Source of the DNA: Algoriphagus yeomjeoni
GTDB lineage: Bacteria; Bacteroidota; Bacteroidia; Cytophagales; Cyclobacteriaceae
DNA: 64,000 nucleotides
NCBI RefSeq assembly: GCF_003259505.1
Contig: NZ_QLLK01000008.1
Location: 124,001-188,000 of the forward strand
Direction: 5' to 3'
The position numbers and the translations under genes were made by a program. Numbering within the stretch: the stretch's first letter is position 1; every line of letters begins with the position of its first letter. Under the pieces are notes generated by a model. That model did not search any database. It was given only the letters and a program-made list of their open reading frames with translations, and was not told where the DNA came from. Shown in pieces: positions 36,497-45,411 of the stretch.

Positions 36497-37618
36497 ATGA
36501 AAGAACCATTCAATCCATTCGTAATCAACACCTATCAGGGAAAAGAGTATTTCTGTGATCGCGAAAACGATCTAGAAATGCTCATTTCTCACATAGAAAA
36601 TGATAGAAATGTAGTGCTTTATGCCTGGAGAAGACTAGGAAAATCAGCACTTATTCATAGACTTTTTGATGAATTAGAGTCTTCTCAAAATTACGAAACA
36701 CTCTACATCGACCTTCTCGCTACGCAAAATATCGATGAAGCCATCCAAACTATTTCGGCTGCGATCTATCAGAAATATGGAAAAACAAGCGGTGGGATCA
36801 GCGCAAGTATTCAAAAACTGCTGGCTTCCATAGGCGCGACTATTAGCTTTAATCCAATATCTGGAACTCCCGAGCTCACACTTGGAGTAAACAAATCCGA
36901 GCAGCCAAGACAGTCTTTAGCTGCATTGGGCGAATTTCTGCTCTCTAGAAAAAAACGGATTGTAATCGCAATCGATGAATTCCAGCAAATCAACGACTAC
37001 GAAGGAGAGAAAGCGGAAGCCGTATTCCGAGCGTGGGTGCAGCAGATTCCTGAAGTTCGCTTTATCTTCAGCGGAAGCCATCGCACACTGATGGAAGATA
37101 TGTTCACAGAGAAAAAGCGGCCTTTCTATCAAAGTTCAATGCTGGAATCTCTACAGCCCATTTCCTTGGAAGCTTATACTGAGTTTATCATCCAGCATTT
37201 TCAAGCAGCCAAAAAGACAATCGAAGCTGAATCTATAGCAAAGATCTATACTTGGAGTCGTGGCCAAACCTACACAGTTCAGTTGGTTTGCAATCACCTT
37301 TTTTCCAACTACAAAAAAGTCACAAATGCTGATGTTGACACGGTATTTAATCAAATTCTAGTTCAGCAGCAGGCGATTTATGCCAATTTCCAAAAAATGC
37401 TCACCCGCACGCAGTGGAATGTATTCCGGGCCATCGCCAAAGAAGAGCCGCTTCAAAACCCCTTAAGCAAAGATTTTCTTCAAAAGCATAAGCTCGGCGC
37501 AGCAAGTACCGTGAGCACGGCTTTAAAAGCCTTAGAAAGACTGGAACTGGTGATCAAAGACGAAGGAAATTACCTGGTTCACGAAGTGCAGTTAGCGAGA
37601 TGGATGGCGAGACTTTAA
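36497..37618 (+). CDS. AAA-type ATPase, archaeal ATPase/DUF234-like family
   Basis: About 373 residues from the ATG at 36497 (MKEPFNPFVINTYQGKEYF). An upstream in-frame extension to 36458 overlaps the tandem repeats and is improbable. The P-loop is YAWRRLGKSALI at about residue 40, Walker B is VIAIDEFQQI, and FIFSGSHRTLMEDMF resembles the sensor segment. The C-terminal 80 residues form a winged-helix-like module (WNVFRAIAKEEP, ASTVSTALKALERLELV). Such proteins are frequent in Bacteroidota accessory regions. Their function is undefined: nucleic-acid-linked or prophage-associated ATPases are possible. Tandem repeats just upstream and a hairpin just downstream set the gene apart. Confidence 0.86.
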   Translation: MKEPFNPFVINTYQGKEYFCDRENDLEMLISHIENDRNVVLYAWRRLGKSALIHRLFDELESSQNYETLYIDLLATQNIDEAIQTISAAIYQKYGKTSGGISASIQKLLASIGATISFNPISGTPELTLGVNKSEQPRQSLAALGEFLLSRKKRIVIAIDEFQQINDYEGEKAEAVFRAWVQQIPEVRFIFSGSHRTLMEDMFTEKKRPFYQSSMLESLQPISLEAYTEFIIQHFQAAKKTIEAESIAKIYTWSRGQTYTVQLVCNHLFSNYKKVTNADVDTVFNQILVQQQAIYANFQKMLTRTQWNVFRAIAKEEPLQNPLSKDFLQKHKLGAASTVSTALKALERLELVIKDEGNYLVHEVQLARWMARL

Positions 37619-37627
37619 CTCCGCGTT

Positions 37628-37651
37628 GTGCTGCTTCTCCAGAAGCAGCAC
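37628..37651. repeat. Perfect REP-like hairpin after the ATPase gene
   Basis: GTGCTGCTTCT and its exact complement are separated by CC, giving an 11-bp arm palindrome 9 bp after the stop. There is no T run after it. The core CTTCTCCAGAAG is the same as that of the hutU hairpin. Its complement also resembles the AGCTTCGGAGAAGCT units next to the RAYT-like gene. Confidence 0.6.
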
Positions 37652-37840
37652 AGCAGTCAAACTAACAAAGTCACCGAATCAAACAACGTAAGAAACATAA
37701 AGAAAATGCTCAACCTGAGCCTCACCCGAAAATTAAGCCAGTCCCGTAAACCTCTGCTCACTGATCACTTGACAACTCACTCACACTATACTAATAATGT
37801 ATTCTGAATCGAATTGCCGATGTGAGTGTCTTCACTCATA

Positions 37841-39142
37841 TCAAATCAGTAAAGTGCTTTGAATACCATCTCTCAATTCAGTTTCCACTCCCACTTCATC
37901 CGCAAAATCCCTCCATCGTCGAATAGCAGCCTTCACTGATTCTAACTTTTCCTCCGGCTTTTTGATATTCATTTTCTTGGCTACTTCCAAAAAATCATCA
38001 CCTGTAATATTTTCTCTCTTCCCATTCACCATCAGCGACTGAGCACTCACCCAGAGACTTCCAGGACGATAAGCATAGCAGATATCATAGGCGGGAGAAA
38101 GTCTCCATTTTCCAGTTTTATCCATCAAAAACGCAAAGTTCTTGGTATGATCATCACAGTTCCTCGCCAGCACATTGAATACCATACGAATGAACATTTG
38201 CTCCGCCTCAGGATAAGTGAGTCGAAGCATTCTCATAGTTTCGAAAACTTGCTCATAACTATAGAAACCAACTTGATTGAAGTCAAAATGACGAATTCCA
38301 CATAAGCTTTGCATGTGAACTTTCTCACCATTTTCCAATCGATCAAAACGTTTGGTCATAAAATGTGCTCTGCCATTTTCCTCTAGCAATCGACATTCAC
38401 TCATTTCAACCCCAGCTTCCACAGCCATCAAGTAATAGGCCATTTCCACCCTTCCATACCCTACCGTGGCTCCAAACTGAGAATCATGAACGCCATCAAA
38501 CTTGATAATCCAATACGAAAATCCGGCTGGAGCTTTCACTTGCCCACTTTTAACTGCCCCTGTTTTTGGATTAAAAGCAATCACAGCCTTTGCACGAGCA
38601 CCGCCTGCAGAAGTACCAATCTTGAGAATATCAGAAAGAGCAGATTGCTCCTCACTTGTCAAATTTGATTGAAAATCGGCTCTGGAATTGAGAATCTTAC
38701 CTGCAATATCAACCAAACTATCAATCTCAATCGCACTTGCTTTCACTGCCTCAGTTCTGAATGAAGGCCTGATTTCCAAAGCCCCAATCCCACGCTTCCC
38801 TATAAAACACAGTTGCTCAACAGGATTCAGACTATCAACCGCTCTGCCATTTTGGGTGAGCCAAGCATTAATAAGCTGATTCCCATATTTGTCAGGAAGC
38901 ATATCGGCCAGCAAACCCGGAAGACCCTTGAATGTATCGAAGACATCACCCCGGGACTTACGGATTTCAGGAAATGAATAAATCCTTTTCCCCTGACTCA
39001 AAGGCATTTTTATCGGTGATATATCGAGACCTGAGCGGAGAAAATTTTGGTCAAACTCAAAACTTCCTAATTGCTCAGAATCATCCCAGAGGATAGCACC
39101 GGCAAGCTTATCCCATATCCATATTTCTGCCGCTACTACCAT
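37841..39142 (-). CDS. hipA: HipA-family toxin kinase
   Basis: 433 residues, HipA family (PI3/4K-like serine/threonine kinase fold). Visible motifs are the glycine-rich activation segment GTSAGGARAKAVIAF (about 178-192), the catalytic segment ARNCDDHTKNFAFLMDKTGKW and the metal-ligand segment LSPAYDICYAYRPG. E. coli HipA phosphorylates glutamyl-tRNA synthetase, but targets differ among relatives, so the target here is unknown. The ATG at 39142 overlaps the HTH partner gene by 7 bp (ATGGTAG), the usual HipB-HipA order. The operator palindrome is upstream of hipB. Confidence 0.9.
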   Translation of the reverse strand: MVVAAEIWIWDKLAGAILWDDSEQLGSFEFDQNFLRSGLDISPIKMPLSQGKRIYSFPEIRKSRGDVFDTFKGLPGLLADMLPDKYGNQLINAWLTQNGRAVDSLNPVEQLCFIGKRGIGALEIRPSFRTEAVKASAIEIDSLVDIAGKILNSRADFQSNLTSEEQSALSDILKIGTSAGGARAKAVIAFNPKTGAVKSGQVKAPAGFSYWIIKFDGVHDSQFGATVGYGRVEMAYYLMAVEAGVEMSECRLLEENGRAHFMTKRFDRLENGEKVHMQSLCGIRHFDFNQVGFYSYEQVFETMRMLRLTYPEAEQMFIRMVFNVLARNCDDHTKNFAFLMDKTGKWRLSPAYDICYAYRPGSLWVSAQSLMVNGKRENITGDDFLEVAKKMNIKKPEEKLESVKAAIRRWRDFADEVGVETELRDGIQSTLLI

Positions 39143-39471
39143 TCTAAAGGAGGATCTTCAGCTGCCATATTGCTATTCCTCACCCGTTGACGCTCATGCT
39201 TCTTTTGAAGCTTGATGTAGGACATAGGGCTAATGACTGGCTTTACTTCAAATGACTCCAGCCATTGTAACTGATCGAGCACTCGGAGCACTTGGATCAA
39301 AGTGATCAAATTCACCTTTTCACCACGCTCCAACAAACTCAGGGTGGACCTACTCACACCAGCCTCTTTCGCCAACTGCTCCTGAGACCTGTTTTGCTCC
39401 ATGCGATGATGCTTGACAAAATCTCCCAGCTTTTGTAGAATTCCTAAATCGCTTAATTGCTTGTAATCCAT
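39136..39471 (-). CDS. hipB: HipB-type HTH antitoxin
   Basis: 111 residues. The XRE helix-turn-helix is at about residues 12-60 (LGDFVKHHRMEQNRSQEQLAKEAGVSRSTLSLLERGE). The rest is a positively charged tail that could contact HipA. It overlaps hipA by 7 bp and is preceded by a 34-bp palindrome, which is a candidate autoregulation site. The combination of HTH, HipA partner and upstream operator supports the toxin-antitoxin call. Confidence 0.9.
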   Translation of the reverse strand: MDYKQLSDLGILQKLGDFVKHHRMEQNRSQEQLAKEAGVSRSTLSLLERGEKVNLITLIQVLRVLDQLQWLESFEVKPVISPMSYIKLQKKHERQRVRNSNMAAEDPPLEW

Positions 39472-39538
39472 GACTTAAATATCATTCATTATCCTCAAAT
39501 ATACATATTATCGAATGAATTATCATACAATTATAAAA

Positions 39539-39572
39539 ATTTCAAATGAATGATAATTCATTCATTTGAAAT
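39539..39572. promoter_or_regulatory. Large palindrome, candidate HipB operator
   Basis: ATTTCAAATGAATGA at 39539-39553 has a perfect complement at 39558-39572 with a 4-nt spacer. It lies 68 bp upstream of the hipB ATG. Related AATGAAT/ATTCATT words recur between it and the gene (39484-39520), giving a small cluster typical of HipB-type multi-site operators. The known E. coli HipB site is different in sequence. Confidence 0.6.
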
Positions 39573-39612
39573 GAAAATACGACTTAAGGAATGACTTATA
39601 AGTCAAAAATAA

Positions 39613-42600
39613 CTAGTACCTCTTGATAAATAGTTGCCTGCTCCACTTCCACTCAAACCGCCAACCCTTCTGTTCAAGTAAAATAGGATGATATGCTACA
39701 GCTGCTTTTGCCGTAGGCGTATTAAAAAATCGCTGATCATCTGTAAGGATTGCCTTCATTTCTCCTTTTGAATCATCAAAAACCAAGTCCATCACAACTG
39801 AAGGGGTTTCTTTGGTATAGCCTTTATTTTGATCCATCAATATATTTTTTAAGCTCCAATCAATCTCATAGCCTTTAGCAGTAGGCTCTGGGGCAAGAAC
39901 TAAGGCACTTTTACTGTGCTTCTGTACAAAACTCAAAAACTCTCTCAATAGGACCAATCCAGGATTCTTAAGTTGGCCTGGTCGAAAATCTGAAGGCTCA
40001 ATACTACTGATGATATGCATCTTTTTTCGACTTCGGGTGATCGCAACATTAAGGCGATTTTCAGCCCCAGCTTTACCCAACAGCCCAAAGTTGGTCACCA
40101 ACTTCCCATCCGGGTTTGGAGCATATCCCAAGGATAAAATCACCTGATCAAACTCATCACCCTGCACATTTTCAATGTTTCGAACCTTGATCTTTGAATC
40201 CTGAAAACCAGCAGTCCAGAGTTTTTCGCGAATTAACTCCATCTGGAAATAATTCCCCGTAACTACCCCAATAGTATCAGTTGGGCTTGAGCTTAAAATT
40301 GATTCTACTTTTAAAACCACTGCATCAGCCTCCATTTTATTAACCTGACTAGCCCATATTCCTTGGACTTTTTCCCAAGTAAATGCAGGTTCAGCAGCCA
40401 TAGAAGTAGAGAAATCAGGTAATGTCTCTAACTGATTATCGTAAAAATGTGTATTGGAAAAATGAATCAAAGCAGGATCAGCCGAACGATAATGCCCTTT
40501 TAGCTGATGCTTTTCAAAGAAATTCCCAGCCAATTCCAAAAGAGACTCCGCTTCATACTCCAAGCCTTCCTCATCCGAGTCCCATTTGACCTGATAGAAA
40601 TCCGAAGGGCGCAGCTGTTTGGAATCACCTGCCACAACCACTTGCTTGCCACGGAGCATAGCAGGTAACCCTCGCTCAACCTGACATTGAGAAGCCTCAT
40701 CAAAAATCACCAAATCGAATTCTTGACCAAGTGGAAATAAGGCAGAAACAGTTTCTGGACTCGCAAACCAACAGGGTAATAAGCGAAAAACTTCCTCTCC
40801 CATTTCTTCCATCAGCTTCCGAATCGGCCAACGCTGACGCTTTTTACTCACCTGATGGAACAAATCCCGATAAGTCAGTCGATTGCCCAAGCGATTATAG
40901 TCTAGCTCAGAAGTAACTTGTTCTCTAAGACGGAGCAAAGCGATATGCCTGGCTATATTCCTTTTCTCTAGAATCCCTTGCTTCAATTCTTCCAATTCAT
41001 GTTGCATCGTCAAACTTCCAGCTTCTGCCAAAACAGGAGTTTTAGCTTCCAACTGAGCTATCCAAGCCAAATACCACGAATTCCAAAAAGCGCTGGTCTG
41101 ATCCAAAACACTCAATTCAGAGTACTCTTCAGCAATTTTTCCAGCTAGGTCAAGAGTGATTTGGTCCAAACTATCCAGAAATCGATCAAATGAAACCAGT
41201 TCCGAAAATGTCTGATTTAGCTCTAATTCAGAACCAATTTCCGGTATTCCATTTTTGTATGCATCCAAAATCTGGGGAATACTTAGATAAGATTTCCATT
41301 GGATTGATTTGGTATAAAATAACTCAGAAAACGCCCAAAGCTCGCTAATTTGAGTCCTGAAGTCAGAGATGTTCCATTTTGCTAGTTTGTGAAAATCACT
41401 CTGATTTCTCCAGCTTAAAACCCATTCTAACACCGGATTTACCTCATCGAGAATACCTTGTAAACCCTCGATAGAAAGCTCACTTAATTCTAACCCATCA
41501 ATTTTAGGCAACTTCTCAAACTCTTGATTTAGCAATTTCAATCCCTCAAGCTCTCTTTGCAAGTCAGATAAAACCACTGAATTAAGCTTTAAATTACCAG
41601 AAGCTAGTATCGAAAAAGTCAGCGGAAACTTACTTTTATTGAAATTCGCTTGAAGCCTACCGAACCAAGAGCCTACTTTAGACTCAAGCGTATTCAACTC
41701 TAATTCTAAAATGGAAAGGTTTTGGTCCGCAGGTGAAATCCCGAACGAATAGTTTTTAAGCTTCTCTATGGTTTTAGTAGACCATTCCTGAATCTTTGCC
41801 AGATTCTCAAAACACTCAGTATCTACCACTGAAGAAATCGCCAACTGCGGTTTTTCCAGTTGAAAAAAGGAAGAGTTTAGCTTCTCAACATTCTTAGAAA
41901 AATTCGAATCGGCTAGAATAAGTCTGACCAAACTCTCAAAATCAAGTTCTGAATACTCCCTATACTTAGAATTGAAGTCAGCGACCTCTTTCAAACTTTG
42001 AGCTATTCTTGGAAAAACTGCTGGCACAAAATGCGCAAAGGAAATTCGCTTTTCCCAGAATGTCCCGCTGAACTGTTTTTGGTACGAATGATAAATATTA
42101 AAAGACCTCTCAAACTCCTGAGCAGATTGAAAATCAAGCTTTATTAACCCTTCATGCTCGAAGAAGGACTTCTTCAAACTAGCCTTCAAATACATTCCTT
42201 TAATTGGAATACCTGCTGTATTCACATCAAAAAGCGCAGTTCGTAGGTTTTCAAACTTCTCTGAAAGTCTGGAAATAGTCTTGGAGTAATTTGAAATTTC
42301 CCGCTCTAGTTCTATGGAATCAAATCCCCGGTTATGCTCTTGATAGCTGTCAATTGACTCAATCTGCCCTTTTATTTTATGAAAAAGTTCCTTTTGATCG
42401 GCACGAAAATCATGCACCAAACCTAAAAAATCTCCAAAACCTGCATTTGATAATCGCTCAAATACAACATCCAAAGCTGCTCGCTTTTGGGAAACTACCA
42501 AGACTTTTTTGCCTCTAGAGCAATAGTCAGAAACTAGGTTAGCTATCAATTGAGACTTACCTGTACCTGGAGGTCCTTCTACAACTAGGCTTTTTCCTTT

Positions 42601-43497
42601 GCGAACTTTCACTAATACATTCTCCTGCGAAGCATCCAGTGGAAAAACAGGAAAAAGCTGATCTTCTCTTGGAACAGGCTGATTTTCATCACTAGTGAAA
42701 TGCTCAGTGAATAAATCATCCAAGGTCTTTTCTCCAAATTCTATCTCCAGCTTTTCATAATCAGAATATAGAAAACTGCCTTTTTGAGCAAACAAACCTA
42801 AGAGCGCATAGCTTTTCAAAACCAGTTTCCCATCTTGAAAGAGACTAGAATCAAGGCTTGACTGGGAAATCGGAAAGGAGACGAGCTGATCCTCGAAAAG
42901 GGAAGAACTCAACTGAATCGAAAAATGCTCATTGAGAAGCACGGTAAGTGCAGTTCGGAATTCTGTCGCATCGTTGGACAATTCCTGCAAGGCCAGATTT
43001 AAAACTTCCTCATCTAGCGCTTTGCCGTATGCAAGACTATAGGCCAAAAGAAAAGCAGGATTCCACTGCCAATCATCTGTTTTGGAAAGATTCCACTGTT
43101 CTTTATCTACTTTTAGCTTTACTCCTAAAAGCAACAAAGGAGCACGAAGAACTTGTCCATTAAGTAATTTCCCCTCCACAAATGGCCAACCAAGATAAAG
43201 GGTTTGCTCGCCTGTCTCTTCCTGTGTAAGTTGATCTCGAAAGGAAAGTCTGGAAAATGCCTTGGAAATACTATTTACGTCAGCAAGCCGAGGGTCTGAT
43301 TCTGGAATTAACGAAATTTGTTTATTTGAAGAAATAGCCTTCTTGATGATTTCAAAGCTATTTTCCCCATTCAAAAAATCTAATTCTTTCAGATCTACAA
43401 CTCCGAAACCTTCTGCCTTTGGCAAATAAAGTGACCTGTTTTTGGTGGACAGGTCGACAAGACGGTTTCGGTAAGTCTGAAAGATCGATTCCTGCAT
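39613..43497 (-). CDS. DUF4011-type superfamily 1 DNA/RNA helicase with nuclease-like tail
   Basis: 1294 residues. The N-terminus (RNRLVDLSTKNRSLYLPKAEG, residues 11-31) is the DUF4011 motif. The P-loop VEGPPGTGKSQLIANLV is at about 305-320 and DEASQCQVERGLPAML at about 930-945 is the Walker B region, followed by VVAGDSKQLRPSDFY. Motif VI is VAITRSRKKMHIIS at about 1148-1160. The last 100 residues (KGYEIDWSLKN, VVMDLVFDD, AILTDDQRFFNTPTAKAAVAYHPILLEQKGWRFEWKWSRQLF) look like a reduced Vsr/REase_MTES_1575 nuclease fold with weakened active-site residues. Large relatives occur in defence contexts (DUF4011-helicase-Vsr, Hhe). Its ATG follows the SDR stop (TAAATG) with no gap, so the two are co-translated. 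Confidence 0.85.
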   Translation of the reverse strand: MQESIFQTYRNRLVDLSTKNRSLYLPKAEGFGVVDLKELDFLNGENSFEIIKKAISSNKQISLIPESDPRLADVNSISKAFSRLSFRDQLTQEETGEQTLYLGWPFVEGKLLNGQVLRAPLLLLGVKLKVDKEQWNLSKTDDWQWNPAFLLAYSLAYGKALDEEVLNLALQELSNDATEFRTALTVLLNEHFSIQLSSSLFEDQLVSFPISQSSLDSSLFQDGKLVLKSYALLGLFAQKGSFLYSDYEKLEIEFGEKTLDDLFTEHFTSDENQPVPREDQLFPVFPLDASQENVLVKVRKGKSLVVEGPPGTGKSQLIANLVSDYCSRGKKVLVVSQKRAALDVVFERLSNAGFGDFLGLVHDFRADQKELFHKIKGQIESIDSYQEHNRGFDSIELEREISNYSKTISRLSEKFENLRTALFDVNTAGIPIKGMYLKASLKKSFFEHEGLIKLDFQSAQEFERSFNIYHSYQKQFSGTFWEKRISFAHFVPAVFPRIAQSLKEVADFNSKYREYSELDFESLVRLILADSNFSKNVEKLNSSFFQLEKPQLAISSVVDTECFENLAKIQEWSTKTIEKLKNYSFGISPADQNLSILELELNTLESKVGSWFGRLQANFNKSKFPLTFSILASGNLKLNSVVLSDLQRELEGLKLLNQEFEKLPKIDGLELSELSIEGLQGILDEVNPVLEWVLSWRNQSDFHKLAKWNISDFRTQISELWAFSELFYTKSIQWKSYLSIPQILDAYKNGIPEIGSELELNQTFSELVSFDRFLDSLDQITLDLAGKIAEEYSELSVLDQTSAFWNSWYLAWIAQLEAKTPVLAEAGSLTMQHELEELKQGILEKRNIARHIALLRLREQVTSELDYNRLGNRLTYRDLFHQVSKKRQRWPIRKLMEEMGEEVFRLLPCWFASPETVSALFPLGQEFDLVIFDEASQCQVERGLPAMLRGKQVVVAGDSKQLRPSDFYQVKWDSDEEGLEYEAESLLELAGNFFEKHQLKGHYRSADPALIHFSNTHFYDNQLETLPDFSTSMAAEPAFTWEKVQGIWASQVNKMEADAVVLKVESILSSSPTDTIGVVTGNYFQMELIREKLWTAGFQDSKIKVRNIENVQGDEFDQVILSLGYAPNPDGKLVTNFGLLGKAGAENRLNVAITRSRKKMHIISSIEPSDFRPGQLKNPGLVLLREFLSFVQKHSKSALVLAPEPTAKGYEIDWSLKNILMDQNKGYTKETPSVVMDLVFDDSKGEMKAILTDDQRFFNTPTAKAAVAYHPILLEQKGWRFEWKWSRQLFIKRY

Positions 43498-44319
43498 TTA
43501 CTGGAATGGTGAGTCTTTTTCCTTTTTCAACTGATTGTAAACGATGTAATCCAACCTTCCTGGCATCCATTTATTAAGGAATTTCAGCCACCATCCTTGA
43601 GTAGTCAATGTCAGATCGCGCTTTCTTTTTAAAGTGGCTTTCAGGATTCTCTCTGCTACCTCCTCCGAACTCATCATTTTTGATTCATCTCGTGGTGATT
43701 CGCCTTGCAAAGCACCGTGCGCATCTAGCGCGTTCTTACGGATATTTGAGGCAGTAAATCCAGGACAAGCCACCAGTACATGAACTCCTTTTTTCATCAC
43801 TTCCGTTCTAAGAGATTCGAAAAACCCATTCATAGCATACTTACTGGCTGTATAGGCAGTTCTCGCTGGCGTGCCTCGAAATCCGTTGACTGAAGAAATT
43901 CCAATCACAGATCCTTTTTGCTCTAAGATTGACGGCAAGCAAAACTTTGTAGCATAGACTGCTCCCCAAAAATTTGTATTCATTACTTTATGAAACACCT
44001 CGAAGTCTAGATTTTCAAACAACGCTCTCATGGTTATTCCGGCGTTGTTAATCAGAATGTCAATTTTACCAAACTTCGCCAAAGTAGCCTGAGCCATTCG
44101 CTCATTGTCATCAATCACGGCCGCATCTGCGGTGATGGCTAGCACTTCTATGCCTTCAGCTTCCATTTTGGCTTTGACAGAATCCAGCTTATCCTGATTT
44201 CTGCCTGTAATGACGATTTTAGCACCTGCTTTACCGAATGCAAAAGCACATGATTCTCCTATTCCTGAGGAAGCTCCAGTGATGATTACTACTTTATCTT
44301 TTAGGCTATATTGTTTCAT
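43498..44319 (-). CDS. Short-chain dehydrogenase/reductase (SDR) family oxidoreductase
   Basis: About 273 residues from the ATG at 44319 (MKQYSLKDKVVIITGASS); the frame continues to 44370 but that part is not coding-like. The classical SDR features are TGxxxGxG (TGASSGIGES), NNAG (LINNAGITMRAL), the catalytic Ser/Tyr/Lys region (GISSVNGFRG, AYTASKYAMNGF). Substrate unknown. The stop codon is directly followed by the start of the helicase gene, so both are probably one transcript with translational coupling. A reductase paired with such a helicase is not a combination I recognise. Confidence 0.92.
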   Translation of the reverse strand: MKQYSLKDKVVIITGASSGIGESCAFAFGKAGAKIVITGRNQDKLDSVKAKMEAEGIEVLAITADAAVIDDNERMAQATLAKFGKIDILINNAGITMRALFENLDFEVFHKVMNTNFWGAVYATKFCLPSILEQKGSVIGISSVNGFRGTPARTAYTASKYAMNGFFESLRTEVMKKGVHVLVACPGFTASNIRKNALDAHGALQGESPRDESKMMSSEEVAERILKATLKRKRDLTLTTQGWWLKFLNKWMPGRLDYIVYNQLKKEKDSPFQ

Positions 44320-44398
44320 TGATGGTGCAAATATAGAGAAATGACAAAAAATAGATAGGATAGGTTTCAATTGAGATAAAAGGATGGCGCAACAAATC

Positions 44399-44820
44399 GC
44401 ACCGCTGGTGCTCTGACCAATTCTGGATCACAATGCTACAGTCAAAATGCGCCGCTGGCGCTTTCCAAACACCATTTGTTTCAAAAGCTAAATGGTTTCA
44501 AAAACTAGCAGCTTGTAAGATCTTCTAGCTTCAGAGAAGCTTATTGATTGTAAAAAAACGATGAATGTTAACAGCATGAGCTTCGGAAAAGCGATTTTCT
44601 TCCATAAAAAATTGCACCGCTGGTGCTCTGGTTAATTCTGGATCACATTCCTACAATCAAAGTGCGCCGCTGGCGCTGCTTCCATACAAAGCAACCTAAG
44701 GCATTTGCAAGTCTTTCAAACTAGTTGCAAATCATTTTTAGCTTCGGAGAAGCTTTTTGATTGTAAAAAAATAATTACTAAAGTAAACGAGCTTCTGAGA
44801 AGCGATTTGATCCTCACCAT
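44399..44820. repeat. Two ~213-bp direct repeats, each with four small palindromes (REP/BIME-like array)
   Basis: Copy 1 covers about 44399-44611 and copy 2 about 44614-44820. Each contains GCACCGCTGGTGC (44399, 44614), GCGCCGCTGGCGC (44449, 44664), AGCTTC-core palindromes (44527, 44740) and a second AGCTTC palindrome (44579, 44790), all 211-215 bp apart. They lie directly downstream of the RAYT-like gene. The surrounding 508-bp gap 44320-44828 has no other gene. Pairing of palindromes with a RAYT is the classical REP/BIME architecture. Confidence 0.85.
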
Positions 44821-44828
44821 ACATTCAC

Positions 44829-45302
44829 TTATAAGGGTACGTCATCCAAAAATTCGAACAAATATTCATCTTTAAACTCAATCTCAAATTTCTTTAGAAG
44901 CATCATATACTCATCTTTAAAAGTAATTTTTTGATGATGCGCTTCTTGATTTAAAATGTACTGATACACCCGTTCAACATGGGATTTGGAATACGAAAAA
45001 GCGCCATACCCTTTCTGCCAGGAGAAACTTCCGTCAGCCCAGTTCTTATCTTTTAAAAAATGATTGGATGATGTCTTTAATTTTTCAACCAAATCCGAAA
45101 TTGTTTTGTCGGGATTTAACCCAATAAAACAGTGGACATGATCAGCCACTCCATTGACTATAATGGATTTGTGACCAAGATTTTGAATCATCGAAGACAT
45201 AACTTTGAAAAAATCCTGACGAAACTCCCTTTTCAAAAGGCTTCGTCTTCCCTGTACTGCAAAAATCAATTGGATGTAAATCTGATGATAGGTATTTGCC
45301 AT
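44829..45302 (-). mobile_element. RAYT/IS200-like Y1 transposase gene
   Basis: 157 residues. The HUH motif is GVADHVHCFIGLNPD (DHVHCF), and the catalytic Tyr is in SYSKSHVERVYQYILNQEAHH. WQKGYGAFSYS is typical of this Bacteroidota Y1 group. Y1 transposases cut and join single-stranded DNA at palindromes. Only tnpA is present, with no tnpB, and the palindrome array lies downstream, which favours the REP-associated (RAYT) type rather than a full IS200/605 element. The ATG at 45302 matches normal family length. I see no other copies of the gene in the window. Confidence 0.88.
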
Positions 45303-45398
45303 ATTTTATAGCCTTATTAAGAAAGTAATTTACATAGTTCATTCTTAATTTCTACGCTCTCATTTAAGTTGCACAAAGGTCTTACGCCCTTTTTTCCC

Positions 45399-45406
45399 TA
45401 ATTTTG
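45399..45406 (+). promoter_or_regulatory. Probable -7 box (TAnnTTTG) of rlmD
   Basis: TAATTTTG fits TAnnTTTG and lies 6 bp before the rlmD ATG at 45412, so transcription would start very close to the start codon. No good -33 TTG at the usual distance is seen. Confidence 0.35.
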
Positions 45407-45411
45407 CGCCC

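Noticed and set aside
39613..44319. Complete Hhe-type defence system
   Set aside because: Only a single helicase with a degenerate tail is present, without a clear active nuclease or conserved defence partners. I kept it as a possibility in the findings but not as an identified system.
44399..44820. CRISPR array or IS inverted ends
   Set aside because: The two units are ~213-bp direct repeats with palindromes, not short repeats with spacers. No terminal inverted repeats enclose the transposase gene.
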